A stretch of DNA of 64,000 nt. Origin: Tetramitus jugosus. Its lineage: Eukaryota > Heterolobosea > Eutetramitea > Acrasida > Vahlkampfiidae. The position numbers and the translations under genes were made by a program. The notes under the pieces were generated by a model. The model had not been told where the DNA came from. It searched no databases and saw nothing but the letters and a program-made list of their open reading frames with translations. The stretch is taken from NCBI GenBank assembly GCA_937625935.1, contig OW569380.1, positions 62,001 to 126,000 on the forward strand, read 5' to 3'. Shown in pieces: positions 25,491 through 35,941 of the stretch (positions are counted from its first letter, which is position 1; each line of letters begins with the position of its first letter).

Positions 25491-26074
25491 ATGAGGGTAT
25501 TGTATGGAAAAAATGAAGCTCCAACAGTGTGGGAAAGATGTAACAAGGAGTCAGAGACCGACTCTGTGTGTTGGAAAGGAGGTAAGATGAGTGTGCAACC
25601 AAACCGAAAATCGAGCAAAGAGTTCCTCCTAGGTATGATGGGTGTGAGAGGGATGAGGAATAACGGAATCAAGAATGATATTGCGGAAAAGAGAGCCAGA
25701 ACATTTGTGAACAAGGTGAAAAGGAGGTGCGTTGAAACCCTTCACCAATTGTACACCTCCTACAAGGAAGGAACAAAACATGACGCCCTACGGGCACCAT
25801 TGTTAGAATTAAGAAGTAATGGAGGAGATAACGCTCTTTTGTCATTGAAAATCCCGAAATATCTCTGGAAGATCCCAGGGATACTGGGGGTTGGGTCATT
25901 GACTCTCGAGGATGAGAGAGCCAATTTTGAAAATGTGATGACGATGACAACATGATTTGGTTTTATTGTGAACAAAAATGCCAAACCAACTCTCATGTCT
26001 CAATTGTCGGTACTTTTAGGAGAATTGTTACCAGCACATCCCAATCCAGATCACAGATGTGGACGAGGGTAAGA
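25491..26074 (+). pseudogene. Companion ORF beside the Harbinger transposase, interrupted by TGA
   Basis: A Lys/Arg-rich frame begins at 25491 and runs 154 codons to a TGA at 25953-25955. The same frame then continues with coding-looking sequence for about 38 more codons to a TAA near 26074. It is divergent from the transposase, 12 nt away. PIF/Harbinger elements usually carry a second, DNA-binding ORF beside the transposase, and this is a candidate, but I see no SANT/Myb motif. An overlapping frame at 25952-26353 is less convincing. Confidence 0.35.
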
Positions 26075-26675
26075 GAGTTATGCGATGATTGTTTGACCGA
26101 AGACTTCAATTCTCAACATCATGGTTGGAGACATCGTGACTTTCCCACTGTATTTGCGACTTTCACTGAGAGGAAAGCGCGTCATCAACAACATCACACC
26201 AAAGCTACCGCGATCCACGGTAGGTTTCGGGTTTTGCCAAGTATCACATTGAAATTGTGCCATGAAAAGGTTATACTCAAGTCGAAGTCTTTTGATCCGA
26301 AGTTATTGAGTTGTACAACTGTTTCTATGAAAGAGTTGTTTATTGTCGTCTAACCCACTGTAAATAAAACTGTTTTGTTATACTCCTCACACTACTAGAT
26401 CAATATCCTCAATTGTGCACTTCGTTTCTTATGCAAGAAAGCAGTTAGATGTAAACAACTCGTTGTTGAACCGCAATGGTGCTTTGTTGATAAGGCCTGA
26501 ACAAGAAAGGAAAGGAAATGTTGACAGGAACAAGACGCCGATTCAGCATGCTTTACTCTTGTTACTGAGAAGATATCCAGCTTTGTTTACACCTAGTGTA
26601 TTGATTAGCATAGGCTTTTCTAACTTAAAGCATGTCAAGGGTTCGAATCGCCGGTGATGGACGTCTTATTTTTTG
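26075..26675. other. Decayed sequence between transposon and SRCR fragment
   Basis: Short frames only. The overlapping frame 25952-26353 continues here but has no recognisable domain. Nothing else can be supported. Confidence 0.4.
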
Positions 26676-26765
26676 TTCGATGATGAGAAACCAGGATGGA
26701 ATACAGTTGCATGTCGTAATCTTGGATATGGATTGCATAATGTACGTCTCAGTACTTCATCGTGA
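26676..26765 (+). pseudogene. SRCR-domain fragment
   Basis: In one frame a 29-codon stretch reads as the middle of a scavenger-receptor Cys-rich domain: FDDEKPGWNTVACRNLGYG, matching the family pattern 'DD.W...nA.V.CRqLGyg'. It ends in a TGA and has no start, signal peptide or second half in frame. It is thus a relic of a larger extracellular protein gene. Confidence 0.55.
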
Positions 26766-26793
26766 CTTGGGTCTACTGGATGGCAATTTTTGT

Positions 26794-27180
26794 CTATCGC
26801 ATTCCGGGTTTTTTTTCAAAAAAACGCACGTAACCAAGAAACCTGGTTGTTCCATACACTATGGATTGGCAGAGTACTGGGTGCCAAAAATCACCAACAT
26901 TTTTTGCGTTAATCTGTTGCTTGTGCTTCTTGGCCAACTGATCACAACGAACCTTGCAGAGACCAATAGCGTCTGCAATGTCATGCATTCTGGCTGGTTC
27001 GTCCTTCTTTCTGTTGACCAACAACAGATGCTCCCATTGCTTGGTGGCTTTCGGGTGACAGAAACTTAAATGTGGTGAATCTGCAGACCTGTGTAATCCT
27101 CGTTGCACTTGCCACGACTATCCCCATGTGCACAATACCAACATCGATACCAACAATAGTCTTTTGCTTTACTAGTACTG
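26794..27180 (-). pseudogene. Holliday-junction-resolvase-like (RNase H fold) remnant
   Basis: On the minus strand from about 27180, one frame reads KTIVGIDVGIVHMGIVVAS, the first strand and catalytic Asp of A22/Ydc2-type resolvases. About 100 nt further on, a second frame (27108-26794) carries NRKKDEPARMHDIADAIGLC, like the C-terminal KKDD.aDA helix of the same fold. The two halves are out of frame and the middle of the domain appears to be missing, so this is a relic. Such resolvases occur in mitochondria and in large DNA viruses of eukaryotes; which source applies here is open. Confidence 0.4.
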
Positions 27181-27244
27181 TGTTGCTGTGTGTATCCTCC
27201 TGTCTTTGGTTGCTTGTGGCACGGATCCGGAAAAACCAACAAGA

Positions 27245-27619
27245 ATGAAAACTCTAGCAGAACAAGCCGTGCACAAAAAGAAGAGCAAGACTGTGATTGT
27301 CAAAAACAACATTGCCAAAGTGGCACGTGGTTTGCCAATCTTTGGTTTAGCAGTGTTGGGTGCCAATGCAGCTTTTTACTACTGTCGAAATGAGCAGACT
27401 TGGGCACCCACCTACAATGTTGATCCTCTGGAGGCCACCTACTTTTCCATCAGCAAAGCGCTCGTGTACCATTGCTTTGGCCCCATTCCATTCCTTTACA
27501 CTTGCTATCGAGGATACAAGGTCTACTCGACTGGCGACTTTAGGTGGATCCTGCCAACCATCATGCCAGGCTGGTCAAATTTTGTCAAGCAGAACCCTTC
27601 TTATTGCAAGTACAATTGA
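27245..27619 (+). CDS. Small hydrophobic protein, unknown
   Basis: I chose the ATG at 27245 (AAGAATGA context); the product is 124 residues. A Lys-rich N-terminus is followed by a hydrophobic segment (about residues 28-47) and a second one (about 69-88), with aromatic residues and several Tyr/Cys between. The shape fits a small membrane protein of mitochondrion or ER. An upstream extension of 19 codons is possible. No family is recognised. Confidence 0.55.
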   Translation: MKTLAEQAVHKKKSKTVIVKNNIAKVARGLPIFGLAVLGANAAFYYCRNEQTWAPTYNVDPLEATYFSISKALVYHCFGPIPFLYTCYRGYKVYSTGDFRWILPTIMPGWSNFVKQNPSYCKYN

Positions 27620-27660
27620 ATGAACAGTCGTCAATAAAGAGAAACATCGTGACAAAGATC

Positions 27661-27771
27661 ATGGCCAAGTTTATTCACCAGATCTGGTTTGACATGGGCA
27701 ATGGTAGTAGTGTGCCAGCTCGCTATCAATCGTTTATCGAGTCATGGAAACACCCGAACACAAGATACTAG
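27661..27771 (+). pseudogene. GT32 glycosyltransferase N-terminal fragment
   Basis: 36 codons read as the very start of an Och1-like GT32 glycosyltransferase: KFIHQIWFDMG, then P.RYQSFIESWK.PN, the family's 'IPKIIHQIWFG ... P..Y..f..SW' pattern. A TAG at 27769-27771 then ends the frame and no DxD motif follows. The rest of the gene is missing. Confidence 0.55.
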
Positions 27772-27866
27772 GTAGAGATCATGCATTGGCAATGGAGTTT
27801 CGACTTCAATTTGCACCTTTTTTGGGATAAAGATCCCATGAGCGCAAATAGTTTCGGTCAACCCAA

Positions 27867-29474
27867 ATGCCAACAAAAAGATCAAGGAATGAAATTGTTC
27901 TCCACATTGAAACAAACAAACCTCGGTACAGATATACACTGGTTACGAAGATGACCCGCAGTAAATCCAAGGGAAAATCCACAGGTAGTTGTTCTTGGCA
28001 ACAAATCCTCTTGTGCGAAGATTTGTTGTACAATGTCCTTCAGTTCAGCTCTGCAGATGAACTCATCCACGGATGCACTCTTGTCTGTAAAGTGTGGCAC
28101 TCTCTGATTCATGGAAAGAACTACCCTCTGTGGAGGTTGCTATTATTTCATGAGCTCATACACTATCATCAATCCCTCTCAACTGAATCTCTCGCCAAGA
28201 ACAAAAGCGTAAGGCGGAAACGAACAGTATCTCAATTTGAGAACTCTCATTCTCCATTCAACCGAACACAGGACAATGACGACTCACTCGAGAACGATAC
28301 AATCACCAATCAACTCCACAACAGTAACAATCTCAATTTCTTTACTTCCCTGTTGCGCAACAATCGCTTCTTCCTCTTTCGAGGAAACACAGCGATGACA
28401 GAAGACCAAAATTCATGCGATCATAACGATGAACTTCATAGTCGCAATTGGAAGAGGGAATACTATCGATTTCAACAATTGGTTCAATCTGAAAAGTTCT
28501 GGTCTCAAGCACTTAAATGCATGTCAAACAATAGCCTTAGTTACAAAGTTCATTTGAAGTCAATGATTTTTCACTCTCCACCACGGAGTTATCAAGATTT
28601 AAGAACTGGTATGGTCAAGTGTATGATACGACTGGATCATTTGAATCGATTTTGTTTTTATCACGAGGACACTGAGACTTTAATCATGATTGCTCAATTG
28701 CTTTCATCTACGCCCAACAACAATAACAATACGAACCTTACTACAATGTCATCTCAACAACTACAAGAACAAGAAACTCTGTCGTCCCTCTTTTCTGTGA
28801 AAAAGTATGGCATTTATCTACCGCATGATAACAAGAAGAATGGAAAATTGATTGCTCAGTTGCAATCGAGTCGTTTTGGACTTCAATTCGATCTCCACGA
28901 CTATGACTCGATTGATCCCTCCAGTATTCGAATCAACTATCGAATGAATTTGTTGGGTTTCGGTGGGTACAACAAGCTGGATGTCACCATTCCGAATCAA
29001 AAGTTAATTCTACCCCAGGTTATGATGCCGAAGAAGGAAAGTATTAGTTCAGAAACTGTATCAAAGCAGCAACCGAATGACAGGAACTCTTTGCCTGCTG
29101 CGGACCAAAATGAGATTGTCTCTCACTTTGGTCGCATGTTCCTGAAGAAGAAGGAATTCCAAAGGTCTTCATCATCAGAAGGAGAACACAAAACCAGTGC
29201 CAATGATCAACTGATGAGTTTCACAAATCGGCCACCAGTGTGGAACGTGAAGCACAAAAGTTGGAGTTTAGACTTTGGAGGAAGAGTCAAAGTCCGCTCA
29301 GTCAAGAACTTCCAGTTAATGGAACAGAATGCAAAGGACAATCAGATGAATTACCTTCTCATGGGTAGAATTAACTCGAATTCTTTTGTCATCGACTATG
29401 GATATCCCTTCAACGCACTGCAAGCATTTTGTGTCGCTCTCAGTGCATTGGATCATAAACTCGCGTGTCCTTGA
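27867..29474 (+). CDS. F-box protein
   Basis: A 535-residue product from the ATG at 27867; an ATG at 27951 (28 residues later) is an alternative start. An F-box lies near residues 48-90, with the LL.EDLLYNVLQFSSADEL...LVCK.WH pattern ending in PLWR. Such domains bind Skp1 in SCF ubiquitin ligases, and the rest selects the substrate. The C-terminal 400 residues have no recognised repeats; they include low-complexity Asn/Gln parts and beta-rich segments. The target is unknown. Confidence 0.75.
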   Translation: MPTKRSRNEIVLHIETNKPRYRYTLVTKMTRSKSKGKSTGSCSWQQILLCEDLLYNVLQFSSADELIHGCTLVCKVWHSLIHGKNYPLWRLLLFHELIHYHQSLSTESLAKNKSVRRKRTVSQFENSHSPFNRTQDNDDSLENDTITNQLHNSNNLNFFTSLLRNNRFFLFRGNTAMTEDQNSCDHNDELHSRNWKREYYRFQQLVQSEKFWSQALKCMSNNSLSYKVHLKSMIFHSPPRSYQDLRTGMVKCMIRLDHLNRFCFYHEDTETLIMIAQLLSSTPNNNNNTNLTTMSSQQLQEQETLSSLFSVKKYGIYLPHDNKKNGKLIAQLQSSRFGLQFDLHDYDSIDPSSIRINYRMNLLGFGGYNKLDVTIPNQKLILPQVMMPKKESISSETVSKQQPNDRNSLPAADQNEIVSHFGRMFLKKKEFQRSSSSEGEHKTSANDQLMSFTNRPPVWNVKHKSWSLDFGGRVKVRSVKNFQLMEQNAKDNQMNYLLMGRINSNSFVIDYGYPFNALQAFCVALSALDHKLACP

Positions 29475-29874
29475 ACGAAACCATTGAACAGCAAGTCTTT
29501 CAGTAACCGTTGATTACATCCTCAACAAATTTGCTAAACCGTTGGTCCTTCTTGAACAAAAACTTCCACCGCCCACCCAGACCAGAGCAACTTCAGAGAA
29601 CTTGTGTCTTTGGGTGGATGGTGAAAGTCGATCCTTGATGGTAGATTAGTTGCTGGATGTTCTCTAGTCATTGCTCTGAACAAAGAACATGATCAAAACC
29701 CAAAAAAACGTCAACTGATGCTCTTGCTTCGAATCAATACGGGTTGAATGAAACTTCACAAATACAACCCGAATATTGGAAATACCCAATGAATCGGAGA
29801 TGATTTTCTCTGTTGGTGCGACCCAAGGGATGTCAGGCAGTGATGCAGTGTCTTCATAGATAAGGTTGATGTCT
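29475..29874. other. 400-nt intergenic stretch
   Basis: Lies between the stops of two convergent genes. No ORF with domain-like sequence, no RNA gene and no clear repeat are seen. Confidence 0.5.
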
Positions 29875-30655
29875 TTATTCCTTTCTGTCAATTGGTATCT
29901 CTGGACTATATGCCCAACGAATATACAATTCAGCAATAATCATGTTTGGAACCCATCCCAACCAAGACACAGTCTGATACATTTCAATGAAAGCTTCTCG
30001 GAACTGAAGTTTCATGGCATAAATGTTGAACATGAGCAATGTGAACAACCATATTCTTAAGGTGATAGCACCACTAGTTGCAGCATAGGATCGAATCATC
30101 CATTCTCTGTGCAACTGAATTCTACGATCCTTTGATAAATTCCAGGCAAACTTGATGTAAAAGAAGGCTGTACCGTTACAAACCAACCATACGGCAGCCA
30201 ACATACCAAATCCAAACTTATTCGTCATACCACCTGCAGCAAAAGGCAACAACCATACCGCTCCAATCATCCCCAATACCATACCAATGTAATAAATGTA
30301 TCCGGTAACTTTGTGAGTCGTAATTGATCTCTTTCGAATGAATTGTTGAAACTGGAGAGGTCCAACAAACAAGCCAATTGTTCCTCCAATAATGTGCAAC
30401 AACAGTCCAAAGTATGCCTTCTTCAGTGTGTAATCTTTTCCAACAATCTCAGTATTTCCTTCACGAGCCGGTATCAATCTCTTTTGAACAAACGAGTACA
30501 TGACAACTACCACAATACTGCCGACATAAGATGATCCATAGAATATTAAGAGCGATAACTTTGTAATCTCTCTTGGATTTCTCAGCAACAGGAAACAGTG
30601 CTGTTTCCTCAGTTCCTTGGTGATGGTCTTCTTGGATATTATGTCCTTCACTCAT
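29875..30655 (-). CDS. DUF2306-type multi-pass membrane protein, frameshifted near N-terminus
   Basis: The main frame (from about 30565 down to 29875) encodes six or so hydrophobic helices with the DUF2306 look: GLFVGPLQF, a TTHKVTGYIYYIGM helix with a conserved His, and LHREWMIRSYAAT. The only good ATG, at 30653-30655, is in another frame. That frame gives a hydrophilic 30-residue N-terminus and then must shift by one near 30555-30566 to join. Without the shift there is no ATG until a Met inside the first helix. Either a 1-nt assembly error or a recent mutation explains this. Function of the family is not established. Confidence 0.65.
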
Positions 30656-31261
30656 GGTTGGTTGTTGTGCTTGTTTTTTCTGGAAAGTAATAAGTCGATT
30701 GGACCAACAAAAATTGTCCGAAATTGTTCCAACACAACATGCGAAGGTGATAGCCCTGATGCACTAAAACCTATTGATTGCTTGCAGTGAAGGTTCCAAG
30801 CGTCGACTTTCGATTGTGCTTGGCTTTGAATTTACACCAAAGCGAGTGCTACAACAGAGCGATAACGACCATCATGATATGCTGTACGACCGTTCAAAAC
30901 AGCTTCAATCATTTCTTCTTATTTGGTTCATACACTTCATCAAGTATGAGTACTGATCTGTACGGACCAATTGGTTCATTGCCACAGAAAGAGGCATCAC
31001 CGTAGACAATTAATTTTCTGTTATCTGACTGTTTTACAACACTATCTCTTGAGCTAAGTTGCCCTTAACAATACCTGGTTGTGCAAAGGAATAAATGCCG
31101 ATCGTATAATGAAAATTCGATTCTTCCATCACTCCACTCTTGAACACACTCAAATCATTGTTCGTTACAGCTTCTTCAAACAACTCAATCGATTATCCGA
31201 TCGATGGTGCTAGCTTTATTCGCTCTATGACGTGAATTGAACTTCTGAAAGTTCTCGCATG
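30656..31261. other. Gene-poor stretch
   Basis: About 600 nt of short frames with frequent stops in all phases. It probably contains the promoter of 29875-30655 at the left. No RNA gene or repeat is recognised. Confidence 0.45.
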
Positions 31262-31577
31262 AGAGTATTGGAAACAATTGAAACGTGAAAAACAACAACA
31301 TTTGTTGAATACGGATCGTGTCATAGTTGCTAAAGAAGCAGCAAATGTAAATGATGAAGAAAACGAGACTTTTATGGTTGCACAGTGGAACAAGGATTGT
31401 TGGGCGTATGAATCAGATATTTTGATGGTACGAAACAAGTGGTGGATCAAATGATTCACAAGAAACGATATCGAATTGACAATCGTGTTCAGCGTAAGAA
31501 GCAAAGAATGATGGCATATGTGTTGAGAGATGTGTTGACTCCGGAGAATCACTTCGCTTTTTTTGTGAAGAGGTGAA
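31262..31577 (+). pseudogene. Unidentified gene remnant
   Basis: From about 31262 a frame without start codon reads 64 coding-looking residues (basic and acidic helices, a Trp-containing segment near its end). A second frame then takes over at about 31430 with a Lys/Arg-rich helix and ends at a TGA near 31577. The quality of both halves and the overlap suggest a decayed exon with a frameshift. The family is not recognised. Confidence 0.35.
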
Positions 31578-31707
31578 GGAGAGTCGTGAGACATCTCTGA
31601 TTCTTGTTGTGTTGTTCGTTGTTGTTGAGAATTGGTCCGTTGCACCACATAAAAATTTTTGAACTTCTGAAAACCTGCAAAATTTGAAGTGAGCTGTATG
31701 AAATACA

Positions 31708-31778
31708 GCTGCTTTAGTATAGTGGTAGTACACGGGATTGTGGCTCCCGCAACACCGGTTCGATTCCGGTAGGCGGCA
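31708..31778 (+). tRNA. tRNA-His (GTG)
   Basis: A full cloverleaf can be drawn. Acceptor 31708-31714 pairs with 31771-31777. The D arm is 31717-31731. The anticodon stem (31733-31737 with 31745-31749) encloses loop TTGTGGC with anticodon GTG. The T arm is 31754-31770 with loop TTCGATT. The discriminator is A at 31778, and TTTT follows within 5 nt as pol III terminator. There is no intron. The extra 5' G of tRNA-His is not encoded, as usual in eukaryotes. Confidence 0.92.
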
Positions 31779-31885
31779 TTTTAGCTGACATTTTGTCCTG
31801 AAACGAAGAAACCCAAAAGAACCACGAACAAACAAAGAAGACGCACAACCAACAACAACCAACAACAACAAAAAGAAACAAAAAG

Positions 31886-33667
31886 ATGGGCAGAAAGAGA
31901 AAAAAGCAAGCACAGCAACTCAACAACAAACTAAATCGTCCATGGTGCTTCTACTGTGATCGTGACTTTGATGACGACAAAGTCCTCATTCAACATCAAC
32001 GAGCCAAACACTTCAAATGTCATCACTGCAATCGAAGACTCACGAGTGCCAAAGGTCTCGTCGTCCACATGATCAAAGTTCACAAGGAAACCATTTATCA
32101 CATTCCGAATGCAATCAACGGCAGAGAATCACTGGATTATGAGATTGTGGGCATGGATGGAATTCCAATTGAATTTATCAATCAGAGACAATCTCAGATT
32201 GAACAGGGAATGAGTAATTTTTCATCATCATCATCATCAGCATCATCAGGACTGACATGTGAAGATGAAGAGGATTATGATCATGAGGATGAGGATGATG
32301 ATGAGGATGGTGGTGGTGGTGGTGATCCGTACATTGATCTCGTAGATGATAATGATGGAGAAGGTGCAGCCAAGAGACAACGATTGTCCTATGAAAATAA
32401 TTCATCTCAACAACAACAACATAATGGTAACAATAGTCAACAATTATCACAACAACAAGAGAATGGATCAATTCATTCACAACAACAACATGTTGAAATG
32501 CCATCACCAACAACAATAACAACAAATTACATAAAAAATGGTTCATCATCAGTTGTCAGTGCAACACCAGTGCTCTACAACACTACTCAACAACAACAAC
32601 AACAACAACATCATTCAACAACCATCATTTCAAAACCACCAACATCAACATTGACTCCACCACCACCATCTCATCATCATCATCATCATCATCAAATCTC
32701 ATCACACACTGCAGCACCATCTCCACCAACGTCATCATTCATGATTCATCATCATCATCCACCTCCTCCATCTCATCATCATCATCATCACTTTGCACCA
32801 CCACCATCACATCAACAACCATGGTCATCACACGCACCTCTTCCTCCTCCTCATCATCATTCCATGATGCCAATGATACCACCACCACAAGCACATGCAC
32901 AACAACCACCTCATTTCTATGGTGCTGGTAATATGATTCCTGGTCCCAACGGTTTCATGCCTCCACCTCCTCCGCATCATCATCATCATCATCCACATCA
33001 TCACATGGCAATGCCACCACTACCACCAAATCCATATGGTGGTGGACGACCTCCAATGCCACCATTCACTCCTTATCAACAACCACCTCATCTACCACAT
33101 GCACCATTCATGTATGGAGCTCCACCTCCTCCAGCTTTATCATCACCATCACCCTACTATCATCATCAGCATCAGCATCCTACTCCACCTCCACTTCCTC
33201 CCGCTGCATCGACAACAACAACAACAACAATGACTCATCATCCTCCTCCTCCAGCATTATCATCAATGATGGTACTACCACCGCCACCACCGCCACCACC
33301 AGTCGTAGTCGTATCTGCCACGGCAACAACATCAAATACTCCTACTCCACCTCCTACTTTGATGTCAACTCCACCTCCACCTCCACCAACATCTTCATCT
33401 CCTTCTACTGTTGCGTCATCATCGCTATCACAAGCAACGACTGTCAAGCAACAAGCAGGCACTGAATCAATGATCAATAATGAACCAGCAATTAAGCCGT
33501 TGAATGAAGTAGCTACAGCAGAAGCAATTCAAAGCAATGCACATAAGGCCACACAACAACAGCAGCAGCAACAACAATTGACCTATCTCGTCTATGATGA
33601 TGAACTTGTGTCAATGGAAGAAAAGAGAGCTGCATTGCCAAAGTATAGCATTACGCTGAAGAAATGA
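31886..33667 (+). CDS. BuGZ/ZNF207-like zinc-finger protein
   Basis: A 593-residue protein. After a basic start (GRKRKKQ), two C2H2-type fingers sit in tandem at residues 21-66 (Cys21, Cys24, His37, His42; Cys45, Cys48, His61, His66). The block WCFYCDRDFDDDKVLIQHQ is the signature of ZNF207/BuGZ, a microtubule- and Bub3-binding spindle factor. The C-terminal ...DDELVSMEEKRAALPKY motif also resembles the end of that family. Between lie acidic, Gln-, His- and Pro-rich runs (His6-7 several times). I cannot see a clear GLEBS Bub3-binding motif. The role in mitosis is inferred from the family. Confidence 0.85.
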   Translation: MGRKRKKQAQQLNNKLNRPWCFYCDRDFDDDKVLIQHQRAKHFKCHHCNRRLTSAKGLVVHMIKVHKETIYHIPNAINGRESLDYEIVGMDGIPIEFINQRQSQIEQGMSNFSSSSSSASSGLTCEDEEDYDHEDEDDDEDGGGGGDPYIDLVDDNDGEGAAKRQRLSYENNSSQQQQHNGNNSQQLSQQQENGSIHSQQQHVEMPSPTTITTNYIKNGSSSVVSATPVLYNTTQQQQQQQHHSTTIISKPPTSTLTPPPPSHHHHHHHQISSHTAAPSPPTSSFMIHHHHPPPPSHHHHHHFAPPPSHQQPWSSHAPLPPPHHHSMMPMIPPPQAHAQQPPHFYGAGNMIPGPNGFMPPPPPHHHHHHPHHHMAMPPLPPNPYGGGRPPMPPFTPYQQPPHLPHAPFMYGAPPPPALSSPSPYYHHQHQHPTPPPLPPAASTTTTTTMTHHPPPPALSSMMVLPPPPPPPPVVVVSATATTSNTPTPPPTLMSTPPPPPPTSSSPSTVASSSLSQATTVKQQAGTESMINNEPAIKPLNEVATAEAIQSNAHKATQQQQQQQQLTYLVYDDELVSMEEKRAALPKYSITLKK

Positions 33668-34291
33668 GAAACGCTGAAAATAGATATGTATATGTGTCCA
33701 TCAAATTGTCGCATACACCACGCCCCAATTGAAAGTACTTACAATCGTGGTTGACTGAATTTCTCACCCTGCAGAAACCTTTCTTTCGAACGCGCCCCCA
33801 TTCTGTCGAACAACAAAAAGCTGAACATGCACCAGGTCCAATGATATGGCCCATAAAATCTTCTTCTCAATTACGTATATGAATGTGGAGGAGTTGTCTT
33901 CAAAGGGAATCAGTCCACATTTATTTCTTCATTCTGCTTTGTTGTTTTGGGGTCGGTGTCTGCACAAAATGAGATTGGTCATCTCTTGAGAAGGTGTCAG
34001 GTAAAGTACCTTTGTATCTTTGTGTTTAGGTGCACCTTGTTTGACTATAGATCTGTTCGCATACAATCAATAAAAATTGCACAGAGTCACTCTTGCTGTA
34101 CCTTCCCATTTTCGTTCATTGGAATGAGACCAGGAGACCAGGCCATCCGTATAGTGCGTTAAAACCCTTTGCGATTCAAATCGAAATCTTGGCTCAGTAA
34201 TTCAATTGCTCCAACCAAGAGAAGAAGTAAATATTCCACAACAACCCGATTCCGCAAAAACCATTTTTCACAGAGAAGAGCAACAAAAAAC
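33668..34291. other. Intergenic stretch, 624 nt
   Basis: Between two plus-strand genes. Only short frames are present. The upstream extension of the methyltransferase frame begins at 34169 but lacks an ATG before 34292. No RNA gene or repeat is recognised. Confidence 0.45.
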
Positions 34292-35790
34292 ATGCGGACG
34301 ACAACCTCACAACAACGAAATCTATTACCCAAGACTCTGAATCACTACCGAACAGTTTCACAGAGTGCCGACACTATTGTTGAATCGTTTATCAACGAGT
34401 GCCATACCATTCCAAAGCACTTGTATATCCATTTGGAGCAAAACGATGAAGAAGAAGAGTTTAGTTCCATTGACAGTAGTAGTGAAGATGTGGATCGACA
34501 CCAACCACTACCCAACTCTATCGATGGAAGAGACAAGGTGAGCTTTATGAATCTGCGGCCCACCAGTCTCCAAGCTCAACACCTATTTCTCCATCACCTC
34601 ATTCAGCATTCCTCCGTTCAAAAATTTCCCGTTCCCGCCCAATTCACACACAAGCTCTTGAAGAGGTACATTTTTGAAGTGGAACATGACAGTGAGAATG
34701 AAGAGGGAGTTTCGGAGGAACTCATGGACCTTTACTGGAAAATTAGCTCTTTGTTGCCTTCTGGTCAAGATAGCTTCAGTCAACGGCATTTGGAAGCTTC
34801 TCACCGTATTTATGACATGAGTGAATTTTTAAGTGGTGATCGCTGCAAGGAAGCAGAAGAAGAAGAGGTGAGCTCTCCAATGACAGCAAGTGTTGATTTT
34901 TCAACTGAAAATTTGAGCACAGATACGGAGAGCCATTCATCGTTGATTGTGCTCAAAGTTTGGCCAACATTTTCAAATGTTGGTTTGGCCATGTGGGAAG
35001 CTGGTTACGTTTTAGCAGAGTGGATATTGGCCAATAGCTCATTATTCCGTGGAAAGAGAGTTTTGGAGCTCGGTTCAGGAGTGGGACTCTCTGCGATGGC
35101 ACTTGCTAGATCGTTTGATTCATCTGTGAGTGATGAAGAACTTCCGTTAGCAATTTATATGACTGATTATATGAATGTTGTCTTGAGAAATTGTGTTGAC
35201 AATATGAAAATTAGTATGTGTCATTTTTGGTTGTTCTCCTTCTGTCTTGTGTGATGAGTTGAATGAATGGCAAAGTATTTATCCTTCTGTTGTTGTTATC
35301 GTTCTTAGATAACTTGGATGTGGTTGAGTTGTTTGGTTCTTCTGATCCAAATGCATCGAAAGATGATGATGACGATGATGAGGAGGGAGAGAATGAGAAT
35401 CGCTTGGTACCTCACAGAAATCAACCACGTCTCGTACATGTTTCCATGCTCGATTGGACCAAATTCTCTGATGAACAATTGCATGCTATTGACGCGGATG
35501 TGATATTGGCAGCAGATCTCGTTTATGACATTTCAGTCATTGAAGATTTGGTCAAAATTACAAGTAGACTCATTTTCAATCACAAGAAACGGAAAACTAG
35601 CCAAATTGCAGTGTATTTTGCCATTACACAACGTAATGAGAATACATTCCATTTCTTCAAGGAACAGTGCGCCCAGAAGGGTATCGACACCGAGGATGTC
35701 ACTTCTCCCCTACCACAACTATTTCCATGTTACGAAGCACGCGACAATTTGCGCATGTACAAACTCACAGCAGCCGCGGCAGTAAACTAA
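34292..35790 (+). CDS. Class I lysine methyltransferase-like protein (Methyltransf_16), one intron
   Basis: Two exons, 34292-35213 and 35309-35790, joined in phase 1 across a 95-nt intron with GTATGT at 35214 and TTCTTAG at 35302-35308; the join is in frame and yields 467 residues. The SAM-binding motif I reads VLELGSGVGLSAMALA. A MWEAGYVLAEWI helix precedes it, and an ADVILAADLVYD motif (post-motif II) follows. This arrangement is typical of EEF2KMT/METTL21/22-type protein methyltransferases that modify lysines of translation factors and chaperones. The substrate cannot be told. The N-terminal 130 residues are acidic and unrecognised. Confidence 0.8.
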
Positions 35791-35941
35791 GAACAACTTG
35801 CATCATCCACAATCATAAATTTTTATTCAGGAAGCATTACCACCATCAATCATCTACCCAGTTCATTCCCTTATTAAACCTATCAATGGCTTGGCTGTGA
35901 AAGGAATTTTCTTTCTTGTTGAATTCTGCACCACAATAAGT

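Noticed and set aside
25952-26353. Separate gene of 133 codons after the Harbinger companion ORF
   Set aside because: The alternative continuation of the first frame past the TGA looks more protein-like, and this frame has no recognisable domain.
26631-26665. A tRNA T-arm-like GGGTTCGAATCGCC sequence
   Set aside because: No five-base T stem and no matching acceptor or anticodon arm can be drawn around it.
28818-29000. Minus-strand frame inside the F-box gene
   Set aside because: Shadow frame; the plus-strand gene is continuous across it.
31413-31929. Minus-strand frames of 71-166 codons around the tRNA-His gene
   Set aside because: They run straight through the tRNA in antisense and have no domain; the tRNA fold is decisive.
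32178-33477. His/Gly-rich minus-strand frames opposite the zinc-finger gene
   Set aside because: They are shadows of trinucleotide repeats; the plus-strand protein has the zinc fingers and full length.
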